Below, in pieces: positions 33,579 through 41,226 of a stretch of 64,000 bases of DNA. How positions within the stretch are numbered: the first letter of the stretch is position 1; each line of letters starts with the position of its first letter. The position numbers and the translations under genes are program-made. The notes beneath the pieces were generated by a model. The model was not told the origin of the DNA. It did not search any database and saw only the letters and a program-made list of their open reading frames with translations. The DNA lies in contig JBJHCZ010000001.1 of the NCBI GenBank assembly GCA_050486285.1, positions 310,001-374,000 on the forward strand, in the 5' to 3' direction. This stretch comes from JAITWN01 sp050486285 (GTDB lineage Bacteria; Pseudomonadota; Gammaproteobacteria; SZUA-140).

Positions 33579-34661
33579 ATGACACGGGTCTACAACTTCA
33601 GTGCGGGGCCGGCGGCGCTGCCCGAAGAGGTACTCGCGCGGGCGCGCGACGAGATGCTCGACTGGCAGGGCAGCGGCATGTCGGTCATGGAGATGAGTCA
33701 CCGCGGCAAGGAGTTCATGCAGATCGCGGCGCAGGCCGAGACCGACCTGCGCGCACTGATGAATGTGCCGTCGAACTACAAGGTGCTGTTCCTGCAGGGC
33801 GGCGCCAGCCTGCAGTTCGGCATGGTGCCGATCAATCTCCTGCGCGGCAAGGACAAGGCCGACTATGTCTGCACCGGCAGCTGGTCGAAGAAGGCCATCA
33901 GCGAGGGCAAGCGTTTCTGCACGGTCAACGTCGCCGCGAGCAGCGAGGCGTCGAAGTTCACGACCATTCCGCCGCGCGCCGACTGGCGCCTCGATCCGGG
34001 GGCGGCCTATGTCCATTACACGCCGAACGAGACCATCGAGGGCGTCGAGTTCCATGACATCCCCGACACCAAAGGCGTCCCGCTGGTCGCCGACATGTCG
34101 TCGACGATCCTGTCGCGGCCGGTCGACGTGTCGCGCTTCGGCCTGATCTACGCCGGCGCGCAGAAGAACATCGGCCCGGCGGGCCTGGCCCTCGTCATCG
34201 TCCGCGAGGACCTGATCGGCGAGGTCGTCCCGGGCGCCCCGGTGATGTGCGATTACCGGGTCCACGCCGAGGCCGATTCGATGTACAACACGCCGCCGAC
34301 CTGGGCCTGGTACATCGCCGGGCTGGTGTTCGACTGGCTCAGGCGCAACGGCGGGCTCGAGGCGATGGCCGCGACCAACCGGCGCAAGTCGCAAAAGCTC
34401 TATGAAGCGATCGATACGTCGTCGTTCTACCGCAATCCGGTCGATCCCGCCCACCGTTCGTGGATGAACGTGCCGTTCACGCTCGCCGATCCGGCGCTCG
34501 ACGCCGTGTTCCTGAAAGAGGCGGACGCCGCCGGCATGGTGCAACTCAAGGGCCATCGCTCGGTCGGCGGCATGCGCGCCAGCATCTACAACGCGATGCC
34601 GGAGGCCGGCGTCGACGCGCTGATCGCGTTCATGAAGGAATTCGAGCGCCGGCAGGCGTAG
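33579..34661 (+). CDS. serC: Phosphoserine aminotransferase
   Basis: This 360-residue PLP enzyme serves serine and pyridoxine biosynthesis. TRVYNFSAGPAALPEEVLARARDEML is the diagnostic N terminus. FLQGGASLQFGMVPINLL, VPLVADMSSTILSRPVDVSRFGLIYAGAQKNIGPAGLALVIVRED (with the Schiff-base lysine in AGAQKN) and LKGHRSVGGMRASIYNAMPEAGV are family blocks. Start 33579 follows AAGGGGAGC in the gyrA tail; an in-frame start at 33543 inside gyrA is unlikely. It works with serA downstream. Confidence 0.97.
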   Translation: MTRVYNFSAGPAALPEEVLARARDEMLDWQGSGMSVMEMSHRGKEFMQIAAQAETDLRALMNVPSNYKVLFLQGGASLQFGMVPINLLRGKDKADYVCTGSWSKKAISEGKRFCTVNVAASSEASKFTTIPPRADWRLDPGAAYVHYTPNETIEGVEFHDIPDTKGVPLVADMSSTILSRPVDVSRFGLIYAGAQKNIGPAGLALVIVREDLIGEVVPGAPVMCDYRVHAEADSMYNTPPTWAWYIAGLVFDWLRRNGGLEAMAATNRRKSQKLYEAIDTSSFYRNPVDPAHRSWMNVPFTLADPALDAVFLKEADAAGMVQLKGHRSVGGMRASIYNAMPEAGVDALIAFMKEFERRQA

Positions 34662-34664
34662 AAT

Positions 34665-34697
34665 GGGGTCAGAGTAGACACTGTCTACTCTGACCCC
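34665..34697. repeat. Type A GGGGTCAGAG palindrome between serC and serA
   Basis: GGGGTCAGAGTAGAC arms with a 3-base centre (33 bp), starting three bases after the serC stop and ending 23 bases before the serA ATG. Confidence 0.93.
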
Positions 34698-34720
34698 AAT
34701 CAGAAATTATCTGAGGTATC

Positions 34721-35887
34721 ATGTACAAGATATTGACATTGAATAATATTTCCGTTGCTGGGCTTGAGCGTTTCCCGCGCGATCGATATGAGGTCGCCTC
34801 CGAGATCCAGCACCCCGACGCGATCATGTTGCGTTCGCACGTGATGCACGGCATGGCGGTGGCGGACACGCTGAAGGCGGTCGGGCGCGCCGGCGCCGGC
34901 GTCAACAATATCCCGGTCGCCGAGATGAGCGCCCGCGGCATCCCGGTATTCAACGCCCCCGGCGCCAACGCGAACGCGGTCAAGGAACTGGTCATCGCCG
35001 GCATGCTGATCGCCGCGCGCAATATCTGCCAGGCCTGGGACTTCGCGCGCGGCCTCGAAGGCGACGACGCCGCGATCGGCAAGCAGGCCGAGGCCGGCAA
35101 GAAGCAGTTCTCCGGCTTCGAGCTGCCGGGCCGCACGCTCGGCGTCATCGGCCTCGGCGCGATCGGCATCAAGGTCGCGAATACCGCGATCGACCTCGGC
35201 ATGCGGGTGATCGGCTATGACCCCAAGATCACCGTGCAGAGCGCCTGGCGTCTCGATTCCAGCGTCGAGCAGGCCACCAGCCTCGACGACCTGCTTGCGC
35301 GCGCCGACTTCGTGACCTTCCACGTGCCGCTGAACGACGATACCCGGCATATGATCAATGCCGAGCGCCTGCGGCGGATGAAGAAGGGCGCGGTGATCCT
35401 GAACTTCGCCCGCGAGGGCATCGTCGATGCGGAGGCCGTGTGCGCCGCGATCGACGCCGGCGGCATCCACGCCTATGTCTGCGATTTCCCCGGCAACGCG
35501 CTGCGCGGCCGCAAGCGGGTCATCGCGCTGCCGCACATCGGCGCGTCGACCGCCGAGGCCGAGGACAACTGCGCGGTCATGGTCGTCGACCAGCTGCGCG
35601 ACTTCCTCGAGAACGGCAACATCACCAACTCGGTCAACTTTCCCGAGGTGTACATGCCGCGCACCGAGGGCTATCGCGTCGCGATCGCCAACGCGAACGT
35701 GCCGAACATGGTCGGCCAGATCTCGACGCTGATGGCCGGCGCCGGCCTGAACATCCTCGATCTGCTGAACAAGTCGCGCGGCGAGCTGGCCTTCACGCTG
35801 GCCGACGTCGACAAGCCGCTGCCGGCCGGAGTCGTGGAGGGCCTGCGCGACATCCAGGGCGTGCTGAACGTGCGGACGATCGACTGA
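34721..35887 (+). CDS. serA: D-3-phosphoglycerate dehydrogenase
   Basis: This 388-residue NAD-dependent 2-hydroxyacid dehydrogenase carries out the first step of serine synthesis. RAGAGVNNIPVAEMSARGIPVFNAPGANANAVKELVI, the Rossmann motif LGVIGLGAIGIKVANTA, the catalytic arginine region ILNFAREGIVDAEAV and the catalytic histidine LPHIGASTAEAEDNCA are present. A C-terminal ACT domain (about 315-388, YRVAIANANVPNMVGQISTLMAGAGLNILDLLNKS) suggests serine feedback. The first 20 codons (34721-34780) are unusually AT-rich. A TGAGG lies before the ATG. Confidence 0.96.
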   Translation: MYKILTLNNISVAGLERFPRDRYEVASEIQHPDAIMLRSHVMHGMAVADTLKAVGRAGAGVNNIPVAEMSARGIPVFNAPGANANAVKELVIAGMLIAARNICQAWDFARGLEGDDAAIGKQAEAGKKQFSGFELPGRTLGVIGLGAIGIKVANTAIDLGMRVIGYDPKITVQSAWRLDSSVEQATSLDDLLARADFVTFHVPLNDDTRHMINAERLRRMKKGAVILNFAREGIVDAEAVCAAIDAGGIHAYVCDFPGNALRGRKRVIALPHIGASTAEAEDNCAVMVVDQLRDFLENGNITNSVNFPEVYMPRTEGYRVAIANANVPNMVGQISTLMAGAGLNILDLLNKSRGELAFTLADVDKPLPAGVVEGLRDIQGVLNVRTID

Positions 35888-35901
35888 CATGGAACCCTGT
35901 T

Positions 35902-36990
35902 ATGGCCGATGACGACCCGCTCAAGGCGCTGCGCGCGCGCATCGACCAGATCGACGAGCAACTGCAGGGGCTGATCAGCGAACGCGCGCGTTGCGCGATC
36001 GAGATCGCCAAGCGCAAGCGCGCCGCCGGCGACGACACCTGTTACCGGCCCGAGCGCGAGGCCGCGGTGCTGCGCAGCGCGCTGGCGCGTAACGAGGGAC
36101 CGCTGTCCGACGAGACGCTCGCGCGGCTGTTCCGCGAGATCATGTCGGCCTGTCTCGCGCTGCAGCATCCGCTGACGATCGCCTATCTCGGTCCGCCCGG
36201 CACCTTCACCGAGGCGGCGGTGCTGAAACACTTCGGCCAGGCGGTCAGCACCGCGCCGCAGGGTGCGATCGACGAGGTGTTCCGCGAGGTCGAGGCCGGC
36301 ACCGTCGATTACGGCGTGGTGCCGATCGAGAATTCGTCGGAAGGCGCGGTCGATCATACGCTCGATATGTTCATCCATTCGCCGCTCAGGATCTGCAGCG
36401 AGATCGAGCTGAGGATCCACCACAACCTGCTGGCGAAGGGCGGCGATCTGGCGTCGTTACGCCGGGTCTGCGCGCACCAGATGGCGCTGGCGCAGTGCCG
36501 CGAATGGCTGGACGGCAATCTTGCCGGCGTCGAGCGCGTCGCGGTCAGCAGCAATGCCGAGGCCGCGCGCATCGCCGCCGAAGAGCCGGGCGCCGCGGCG
36601 ATCGCGAGCCTGCATGCCGCCGATCTCTACGGTCTGGCCGTGCTTGCGCGCAACATCGAGGACGAACCGGACAACACGACGCGCTTCCTCGTGATCGGCC
36701 GCCACATCCCGGCATCGAGCGGTCGCGACAAGACCTCGTTGCTGGTATCGACCGCGAACAAGCCCGGCGCGCTGTACCGCCTGCTGAAGCCGCTGGCCGA
36801 GCACGGCATCACGATGACGCGCATCGAGTCGCGACCGTCGCGGCGCGGCATGTGGGACTATGTCTTCTTCATTGACGTCGAAGGTCACGTCGAGGACCCG
36901 CAACTCAAGGCCGCGCTCGCCGCCCTCGAGCAGGAGGCCGCGATGCTGAAGATCCTCGGCTCCTATCCCGACGCACCGGGGTCAGAGTAG
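35902..36990 (+). CDS. pheA: Bifunctional chorismate mutase / prephenate dehydratase
   Basis: This 362-residue P-protein has an AroQ chorismate mutase domain at 1-90 (LKALRARIDQIDEQLQGLISERARCAIEIAKRK..). The prephenate dehydratase domain follows from about 92 (TIAYLGPPGTFTEAAVLKHFG, YGVVPIENSSEGAVDHTLDMF, with the TTRF motif in EDEPDNTTRFLVIG). The C-terminal ACT domain contains KPGALYRLLKPLAEHGITMTRIESRPSRRGMWDYVFFIDVEGH, including the ESRP phenylalanine-sensing motif. It leads prephenate to phenylpyruvate. The last three residues (GSE) and the stop TAG come from an inserted palindrome. Confidence 0.97.
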   Translation: MADDDPLKALRARIDQIDEQLQGLISERARCAIEIAKRKRAAGDDTCYRPEREAAVLRSALARNEGPLSDETLARLFREIMSACLALQHPLTIAYLGPPGTFTEAAVLKHFGQAVSTAPQGAIDEVFREVEAGTVDYGVVPIENSSEGAVDHTLDMFIHSPLRICSEIELRIHHNLLAKGGDLASLRRVCAHQMALAQCREWLDGNLAGVERVAVSSNAEAARIAAEEPGAAAIASLHAADLYGLAVLARNIEDEPDNTTRFLVIGRHIPASSGRDKTSLLVSTANKPGALYRLLKPLAEHGITMTRIESRPSRRGMWDYVFFIDVEGHVEDPQLKAALAALEQEAAMLKILGSYPDAPGSE

Positions 36991-37010
36991 ACACGGTCTA
37001 CTCTGACCCC
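36978..37010. repeat. Type A GGGGTCAGAG palindrome at the end of pheA
   Basis: GGGGTCAGAGTAGAC arms with a 3-base centre. The left arm reads GGG TCA GAG TAG in the pheA frame, providing the last codons and stop. The next gene begins 30 bases later. Confidence 0.93.
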
Positions 37011-37039
37011 GATCTCTACAGGCACAGGTTTCAGGCACT

Positions 37040-38059
37040 ATGATCATCATCATGAATTCGAAGGCGACCGCGGAAGAGGTGCAAGCGGTCGAAGAGAAGC
37101 TCGCCGCAATGGGCCTGCGGCCGCATGTGTCGCGCGGCATCCAGCGGACCGTGATCGGCGCGATCGGCGACGAGCGCGAGGTCGACCAGGAGCTGCTCGA
37201 GGCCTGCAAGGGCGTCGATCGCGTCGTGCGCGTGATGAAGCCGTACAAGATGGTGTCGCGCGAGTCGCACGACGCCAGCAGCGTCATCGAAATCAGCGGC
37301 GTGCCGGTCGGCGGCGCGCAGATCCAGGTCATCACCGGGCCGTGTTCGGTCGAGACGCCGCAACAGATGGCCGATGCCGCCGATGCCGCGGCCGCGGCCG
37401 GTTGCCGGTTGATGCGCGGCGGCGCGTTCAAGCCGCGCACCAGTCCGTATGCCTTCCAGGGCGCCGGCGTCGAGGGCCTGAAGATGTTCAGGGAGGCCGC
37501 GGCGCGTCACAGCCTGCCGATCGTCACCGAGCTGATGGACGTGCGCATGCTCGACACCTTCCTCGAGCACAAGGTCGACGCGATCCAGATCGGCACGCGC
37601 AACATGCAGAACTTCGACCTGCTGAAGGAGGTCGGCCGCAGTACCCACACGCCGGTGATCCTCAAGCGCGGGCTGTCGGCAACGATCTCCGAATGGCTGA
37701 TGGCGGCCGAGTACATCGCCGCCGGCGGCAACCACAACATCATCTTCTGCGAACGCGGCGTGCGCAGCTTCGAGGATGCCTATCGCAATATGCTCGACGT
37801 CACTGCGGTGCCGGTGCTGAAACGCGAGACGCACCTGCCGGTCATCATCGACCCGAGCCACGCCGGCGGCAAGGCGTGGATGGTGCCGGCGCTCGCGCGC
37901 GCCGCGATCGCCGCCGGCGCCGACGGTCTGCTGGTCGAGATGCACCCGCGTCCGCCCGAGGCCTGGTCCGATGCCGACCAGGCCCTCGATCCGGCCGAAC
38001 TCGTCGCGCTGATGACGGAACTGCGCGGCATCGCCGCAGTCCTCGGACGCACGCTTTGA
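37040..38059 (+). CDS. aroF: 3-deoxy-7-phosphoheptulonate synthase, type I-beta
   Basis: This 339-residue DAHP synthase has the N-terminal ferredoxin-like regulatory domain (MIIIMNSKATAEEVQAVEEKLAAMGL..) and a canonical catalytic barrel. It has QVITGPCSVETPQQM, LMRGGAFKPRTSPYAFQGAG, DAIQIGTRNMQNFDLLKEVG, PVILKRGLSATISEWLMAAEYI and IIDPSHAGGKAWMV. It is the typical member of the two DAHP synthases in the window and lies in the aromatic operon between pheA and tyrA, so it is the probable main entry enzyme. Its stop overlaps the predicted TTG start of tyrA. Confidence 0.95.
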   Translation: MIIIMNSKATAEEVQAVEEKLAAMGLRPHVSRGIQRTVIGAIGDEREVDQELLEACKGVDRVVRVMKPYKMVSRESHDASSVIEISGVPVGGAQIQVITGPCSVETPQQMADAADAAAAAGCRLMRGGAFKPRTSPYAFQGAGVEGLKMFREAAARHSLPIVTELMDVRMLDTFLEHKVDAIQIGTRNMQNFDLLKEVGRSTHTPVILKRGLSATISEWLMAAEYIAAGGNHNIIFCERGVRSFEDAYRNMLDVTAVPVLKRETHLPVIIDPSHAGGKAWMVPALARAAIAAGADGLLVEMHPRPPEAWSDADQALDPAELVALMTELRGIAAVLGRTL

Positions 38060-38979
38060 CCACGCCCGCCGCCAGCACGGTCACCGACGCCGAGACCGAG
38101 ACCTTGCCCGGCGAGAAGCCGTTCCGCCGTCTGGCGATCATCGGCGTCGGCCTGATCGGCGGCTCGCTCGCACGCGCGCTGCGCCGTGCCGGCAAGCGCC
38201 TCGAGATCGTCGGCTATGGCCGCAATCACCTGAATCTGCAGCGTGCGCTCGAACTCGGCGTCATCGACCGCTTCGAGACGCGGATCGCCGACGCAGTGCA
38301 GGGCGCCGACATGATCGTCGTCGCGGTGCCGGTCGGCTCGATGGCAAAGGTGCTGCGCGAACTCGCGCCGCATGTCGCCGCCGAGGCGGTCGTCACCGAC
38401 GTCGGCAGCACCAAGGGCAGCGTCATCGACGACGCCCGTGGCGCGCTCGGCGAACTGCTGCCGCAGTTCGTGCCGGGACATCCGATCGCCGGCAATGAGC
38501 GGCGCGGCGTCGAGGCCTCGACCGCCGGCCTGTTCGAGGATCGCGCGGTGCTGCTGACGCCGGTCGCGGAGACGCGCCCGGTCGCGCTCGCCCGCGTGCG
38601 CGCGATGTGGCAGACGACCGGCGCGCGCGTCATCGAGATGGATGCCGGCCGTCACGACCGTATCCTCGCCGCGACCAGTCACCTCCCGCATGTGCTGGCC
38701 TTTGCCCTGGTCGATACACTCGCGCGCATGGACGACAGCGAGGAGATCTTCAACTACGCCGCCGGCGGCTTCCGCGACTTCACCCGTATCGCGTCGTCGG
38801 ATCCGCTGATGTGGCGCGACATCTGCGTCGCCAACCGTGACGCGATCCTCGCCGCGCTCGGCGAATACCGCAACGGCCTCGACGCGATCATGCAGGCCGT
38901 CGAACGCGGCGACGGCGACGCGCTGATGAAGCTGTTCGAGCGCGCAAAGGCGGTGCGTGACCGGGCGGTCAGGAAATAA
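38056..38979 (+). CDS. tyrA: Prephenate dehydrogenase
   Basis: This 307-residue NAD(P)-dependent dehydrogenase of tyrosine synthesis has the Rossmann motif LAIIGVGLIGGSLARALRRAGKRLEIVGYGR, then VTDVGSTKGSVID, FVPGHPIAGNERRGVEAS with the catalytic histidine, ATSHLPHVLAFALVDTLA, and GGFRDFTRIASSDPLMWRDI. No ATG or GTG fits before the conserved region. I take the TTG at 38056, which overlaps the aroF stop (TTGA) and gives a short 24-residue leader. It may instead act on arogenate; the sequence does not decide. Confidence 0.93.
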   Translation: MTTPAASTVTDAETETLPGEKPFRRLAIIGVGLIGGSLARALRRAGKRLEIVGYGRNHLNLQRALELGVIDRFETRIADAVQGADMIVVAVPVGSMAKVLRELAPHVAAEAVVTDVGSTKGSVIDDARGALGELLPQFVPGHPIAGNERRGVEASTAGLFEDRAVLLTPVAETRPVALARVRAMWQTTGARVIEMDAGRHDRILAATSHLPHVLAFALVDTLARMDDSEEIFNYAAGGFRDFTRIASSDPLMWRDICVANRDAILAALGEYRNGLDAIMQAVERGDGDALMKLFERAKAVRDRAVRK

Positions 38980-39000
38980 TGGGGACGCACCCCCATATTA
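38977..39000. repeat. Short palindrome between tyrA and aroA
   Basis: TAATGGGG-ACGCAC-CCCCATATTA pairs apart from one unpaired base. It begins with the tyrA stop codon and so resembles in placement, though not in sequence beyond GGGG, the GGGGTCAGAG palindromes. It may be a remnant of another REP-like family. Confidence 0.45.
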
Positions 39001-39005
39001 GATCT

Positions 39006-40328
39006 ATGAGCGAAGCAGACAGACAGACCATCTTCCACGTTCAGCCCGGCGGCGCGCTGCGCGGCCACTTGCGCGTGCCCGGCGACAAGTCGATCTCGCA
39101 TCGCGCGATCATGATCGGCTCGATCGCCGACGGCGTCACCGAGGTCGACGGCTTTCTCGAGGGCGAGGACAGCCTCGCAACGCTGGCGGCATTTCGCGCG
39201 ATGGGCGTGCAGATCGACGGACCGCGGCAGGGCAGGGTGACGATCCACGGCGTCGGCCTGCGCGGCCTGCGCGCGCCGGCCGCTGCGCTCGACCTCGGCA
39301 ATTCCGGCACCTCGATGCGCCTGCTCGCGGGCCTGCTCGCGGCGCAGGACTTCGACGTGACGATGACCGGCGACAGCTCGCTGTCGCGCCGGCCGATGCG
39401 CCGCGTGTCCGAGCCGCTCGGCAGGATGGGCGCGCGCATCGAGACCAGTCCGGACGGCACGCCGCCGCTGCGTCTTCGCAAGGGCGCGCGCCTGCGCGGC
39501 ATCGATTACGCATTGCCGGTCGCGAGCGCGCAGGTCAAGTCGTCGTTGCTGCTGGCCGGTCTCTATGCCGAAGGACGCACCTGTGTCACCGAGCCAGCGC
39601 CGACGCGTGATCACACCGAGCGCATGCTGCGCGCCTTCGGCATCGACGTCGAGACGGATGGCGCGCGCATCTGCATCGAGGGCGGCCGGCAACCGCAGGC
39701 CGCGCCGATCGGCGTCCCGGCCGATATTTCGTCGGCGGCGTTCTTCCTCGTCGGCGCCGCGATCGCGCCGGGTTCGGACCTGACGCTGACCGGCGTCGGC
39801 ATCAACCCGACCCGCACCGGCGTCATCGGGATCCTGCGCCGGATGGGCGCCGACATCACGCTCGCGAACGAGCGCATGGCCGGCGGCGAACCGGTCGCCG
39901 ACCTGCGTGTGCGCAGCGCGCCGCTCCGCGGCATCGACATCCCCGAGGACCAGGTGCCGCTCGCGATCGACGAATTCCCCGCGCTGTTCATCGCCGCCGC
40001 CTGCGCGACCGGCACGACGGTGTTGCGCGGCGCGGAGGAACTGCGCGTCAAGGAGAGCGACCGCATCCAGGTCATGGCCGACGGCCTCAGCGCGCTCGGC
40101 GTCGACGCGCGGCCGACGGCGGACGGCATGATCATCAACGGCGGCGCGTTTGGCGGCGGCACGATCGACAGCCACGGCGATCACCGCATCGCGATGTCGT
40201 TTGCGATCGCCGCGCTGCGCGCCGGCGCGCCGATCACGATCCGCGACTGCGCCAACGTCAACACCTCGTTCCCGGGCTTCATCGACCTCGCGCGCGGGGC
40301 GGGTCTCGATATTATGGGGTCAGAGTAA
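39006..40328 (+). CDS. aroA: 3-phosphoshikimate 1-carboxyvinyltransferase (EPSP synthase)
   Basis: This 440-residue shikimate-pathway enzyme has LRVPGDKSISHRAIMIGSIADG, LDLGNSGTSMRLLAGLLAAQ, SLSRRPMRRVSEPLGRMGA, ALPVASAQVKSSLLLAGLYAEG, VPADISSAAFFLVGAAI, RVKESDRIQVMADGLSALGV and DHRIAMSFAIAALRA, all standard. The NSGTSMR motif, in place of NAGTAMR, marks the class typical of Pseudomonas and Agrobacterium CP4 rather than E. coli. ATG 39006 (MSEADRQ) is preferred over ATG 38979 at the tyrA end. The C terminus MGSE and stop TAA come from an inserted type C palindrome. Confidence 0.96.
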   Translation: MSEADRQTIFHVQPGGALRGHLRVPGDKSISHRAIMIGSIADGVTEVDGFLEGEDSLATLAAFRAMGVQIDGPRQGRVTIHGVGLRGLRAPAAALDLGNSGTSMRLLAGLLAAQDFDVTMTGDSSLSRRPMRRVSEPLGRMGARIETSPDGTPPLRLRKGARLRGIDYALPVASAQVKSSLLLAGLYAEGRTCVTEPAPTRDHTERMLRAFGIDVETDGARICIEGGRQPQAAPIGVPADISSAAFFLVGAAIAPGSDLTLTGVGINPTRTGVIGILRRMGADITLANERMAGGEPVADLRVRSAPLRGIDIPEDQVPLAIDEFPALFIAAACATGTTVLRGAEELRVKESDRIQVMADGLSALGVDARPTADGMIINGGAFGGGTIDSHGDHRIAMSFAIAALRAGAPITIRDCANVNTSFPGFIDLARGAGLDIMGSE

Positions 40329-40387
40329 AAATTCCCCTGAGTACTTGCTACATCCCCAGGTCATCGCGGAATTTTTACTCTGACCCC
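40316..40387. repeat. Type C GGGGTCAGAG palindrome at the end of aroA
   Basis: Perfect 20-bp arms GGGGTCAGAGTAAAAATTCC around 32 unrelated bases. The left arm gives aroA its last codons GGG TCA GAG and stop TAA. Confidence 0.93.
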
Positions 40388-40410
40388 GATTTGAACCCAC
40401 TGATGGAAAT

Positions 40411-40424
40411 CTTACTCTGACCCC
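40411..40424. repeat. Extra right half of a GGGGTCAGAG element before cmk
   Basis: CTTACTCTGACCCC repeats the right end of the preceding palindrome. Both copies are followed by GATT. It lies where the cmk start codon should be. Confidence 0.75.
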
Positions 40425-40425
40425 G

Positions 40426-41100
40426 ATTCACGACATCCCCGTCATCACGATCGACGGCCCCGGGGGCTCCGGGAAGGGGACGGTCAGCCGTCTCCTCGCG
40501 CGCGAACTCGGCTGGCACTTCCTCGACAGCGGCGCGCTGTACCGCCTCGTCGGCCTGGCGGCGCTCCGCCACGGCATCGCCCTCGACGACGAACCGGCCG
40601 TGGCCCGCGCGGCGGCGGGGCTGGACGTCCGGTTCGATCCTGACGGCGACGATCATGCCCCTATCTTCCTTGATAATACCGATATCTCCGTTGAACTTCG
40701 CAGTGAGACGGCCGGGGACGCCGCCTCCAGGGTCGCGGTGCTGCCGTCCGTCCGCCAGGCCCTGCTCGAACGCCAGCGCGCCTTCCTGAAACCGCCCGGC
40801 CTGGTCGCCGACGGCCGCGACATGGGGACGGTGATTTTCCCCGCCGCGGACCTCAAGATCTACCTCGAGGCGAGCCAGCGGGAACGCGCGGAAAGGCGCT
40901 ATAAACAGTTGAAGGGAAAGGGAATGAATGTTAGTCTTGAGGCCCTTTTAAGGGACATCGAGGCGCGCGACGCCCGCGACAGCGGGCGCGCGACGTCACC
41001 GATGCGCCCTGCGAGGGATGCCGTGAGCATCGACACGACCCGTATGGGAATCGCCGAAGTCGTCAATGAAATCATGCGACTGTGGCGGCTTCGTCGATGA
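40426..41100 (+). CDS. cmk: Cytidylate kinase, no canonical start codon
   Basis: This protein of about 224 residues phosphorylates CMP and dCMP. The P-loop IPVITIDGPGGSGKGTVSRLLARELGWHFLDSGALYRLVG is intact, followed by LDNTDISVELRSETAGDAASRVAVLPSVRQALLERQR, GLVADGRDMGTVIFPAADLKIYLEAS and the C-terminal SIDTTRMGIAEVVNEI. The frame is open back to a TGA at 40381 but contains no ATG, GTG or TTG before the P-loop. The first ATG (40600) would delete it. Candidate starts are ATT 40426, ATC 40435 or CTG 40417. The CTG overlaps the stop of a five-codon ORF (ATG GAA ATC TTA CTC TGA, 40403-40420). The half palindrome ending at 40424 probably replaced the original start. Two AT-rich patches inside the gene (about 40660-40700 and 40893-40960) may carry rpsA promoters. 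Confidence 0.88.
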   Translation: MHDIPVITIDGPGGSGKGTVSRLLARELGWHFLDSGALYRLVGLAALRHGIALDDEPAVARAAAGLDVRFDPDGDDHAPIFLDNTDISVELRSETAGDAASRVAVLPSVRQALLERQRAFLKPPGLVADGRDMGTVIFPAADLKIYLEASQRERAERRYKQLKGKGMNVSLEALLRDIEARDARDSGRATSPMRPARDAVSIDTTRMGIAEVVNEIMRLWRLRR

Positions 41101-41162
41101 GGCGGCAATGGCGTCCCGCATGGCTCCGGCATCTCCGGGCGGCGCGGGGCAATCCGAACCCT

Positions 41163-41226
41163 GTCCGCACAAGCGGACCCAACCAGAGGAATTGCCCGCG
41201 GTTTCGGGCAAGCAAACGTCAACCTG
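41163..41226 (+). promoter_or_regulatory. Structured rpsA leader without Shine-Dalgarno
   Basis: Two small hairpins, GTCCGC-ACAA-GCGGAC (41163-41178) and TTGCCCG-CGGTTT-CGGGCAA (41192-41211), with AGAGGA between them, precede the rpsA ATG. No Shine-Dalgarno is next to the start (CAAACGTCAACCTG). This matches the known E. coli situation, where a folded rpsA leader lacking a strong Shine-Dalgarno mediates S1 autoregulation. Confidence 0.45.

Noticed and set aside
40600..40602. ATG as the cmk start
   Set aside because: It lies after the P-loop and would give a protein without the ATP-binding motif.
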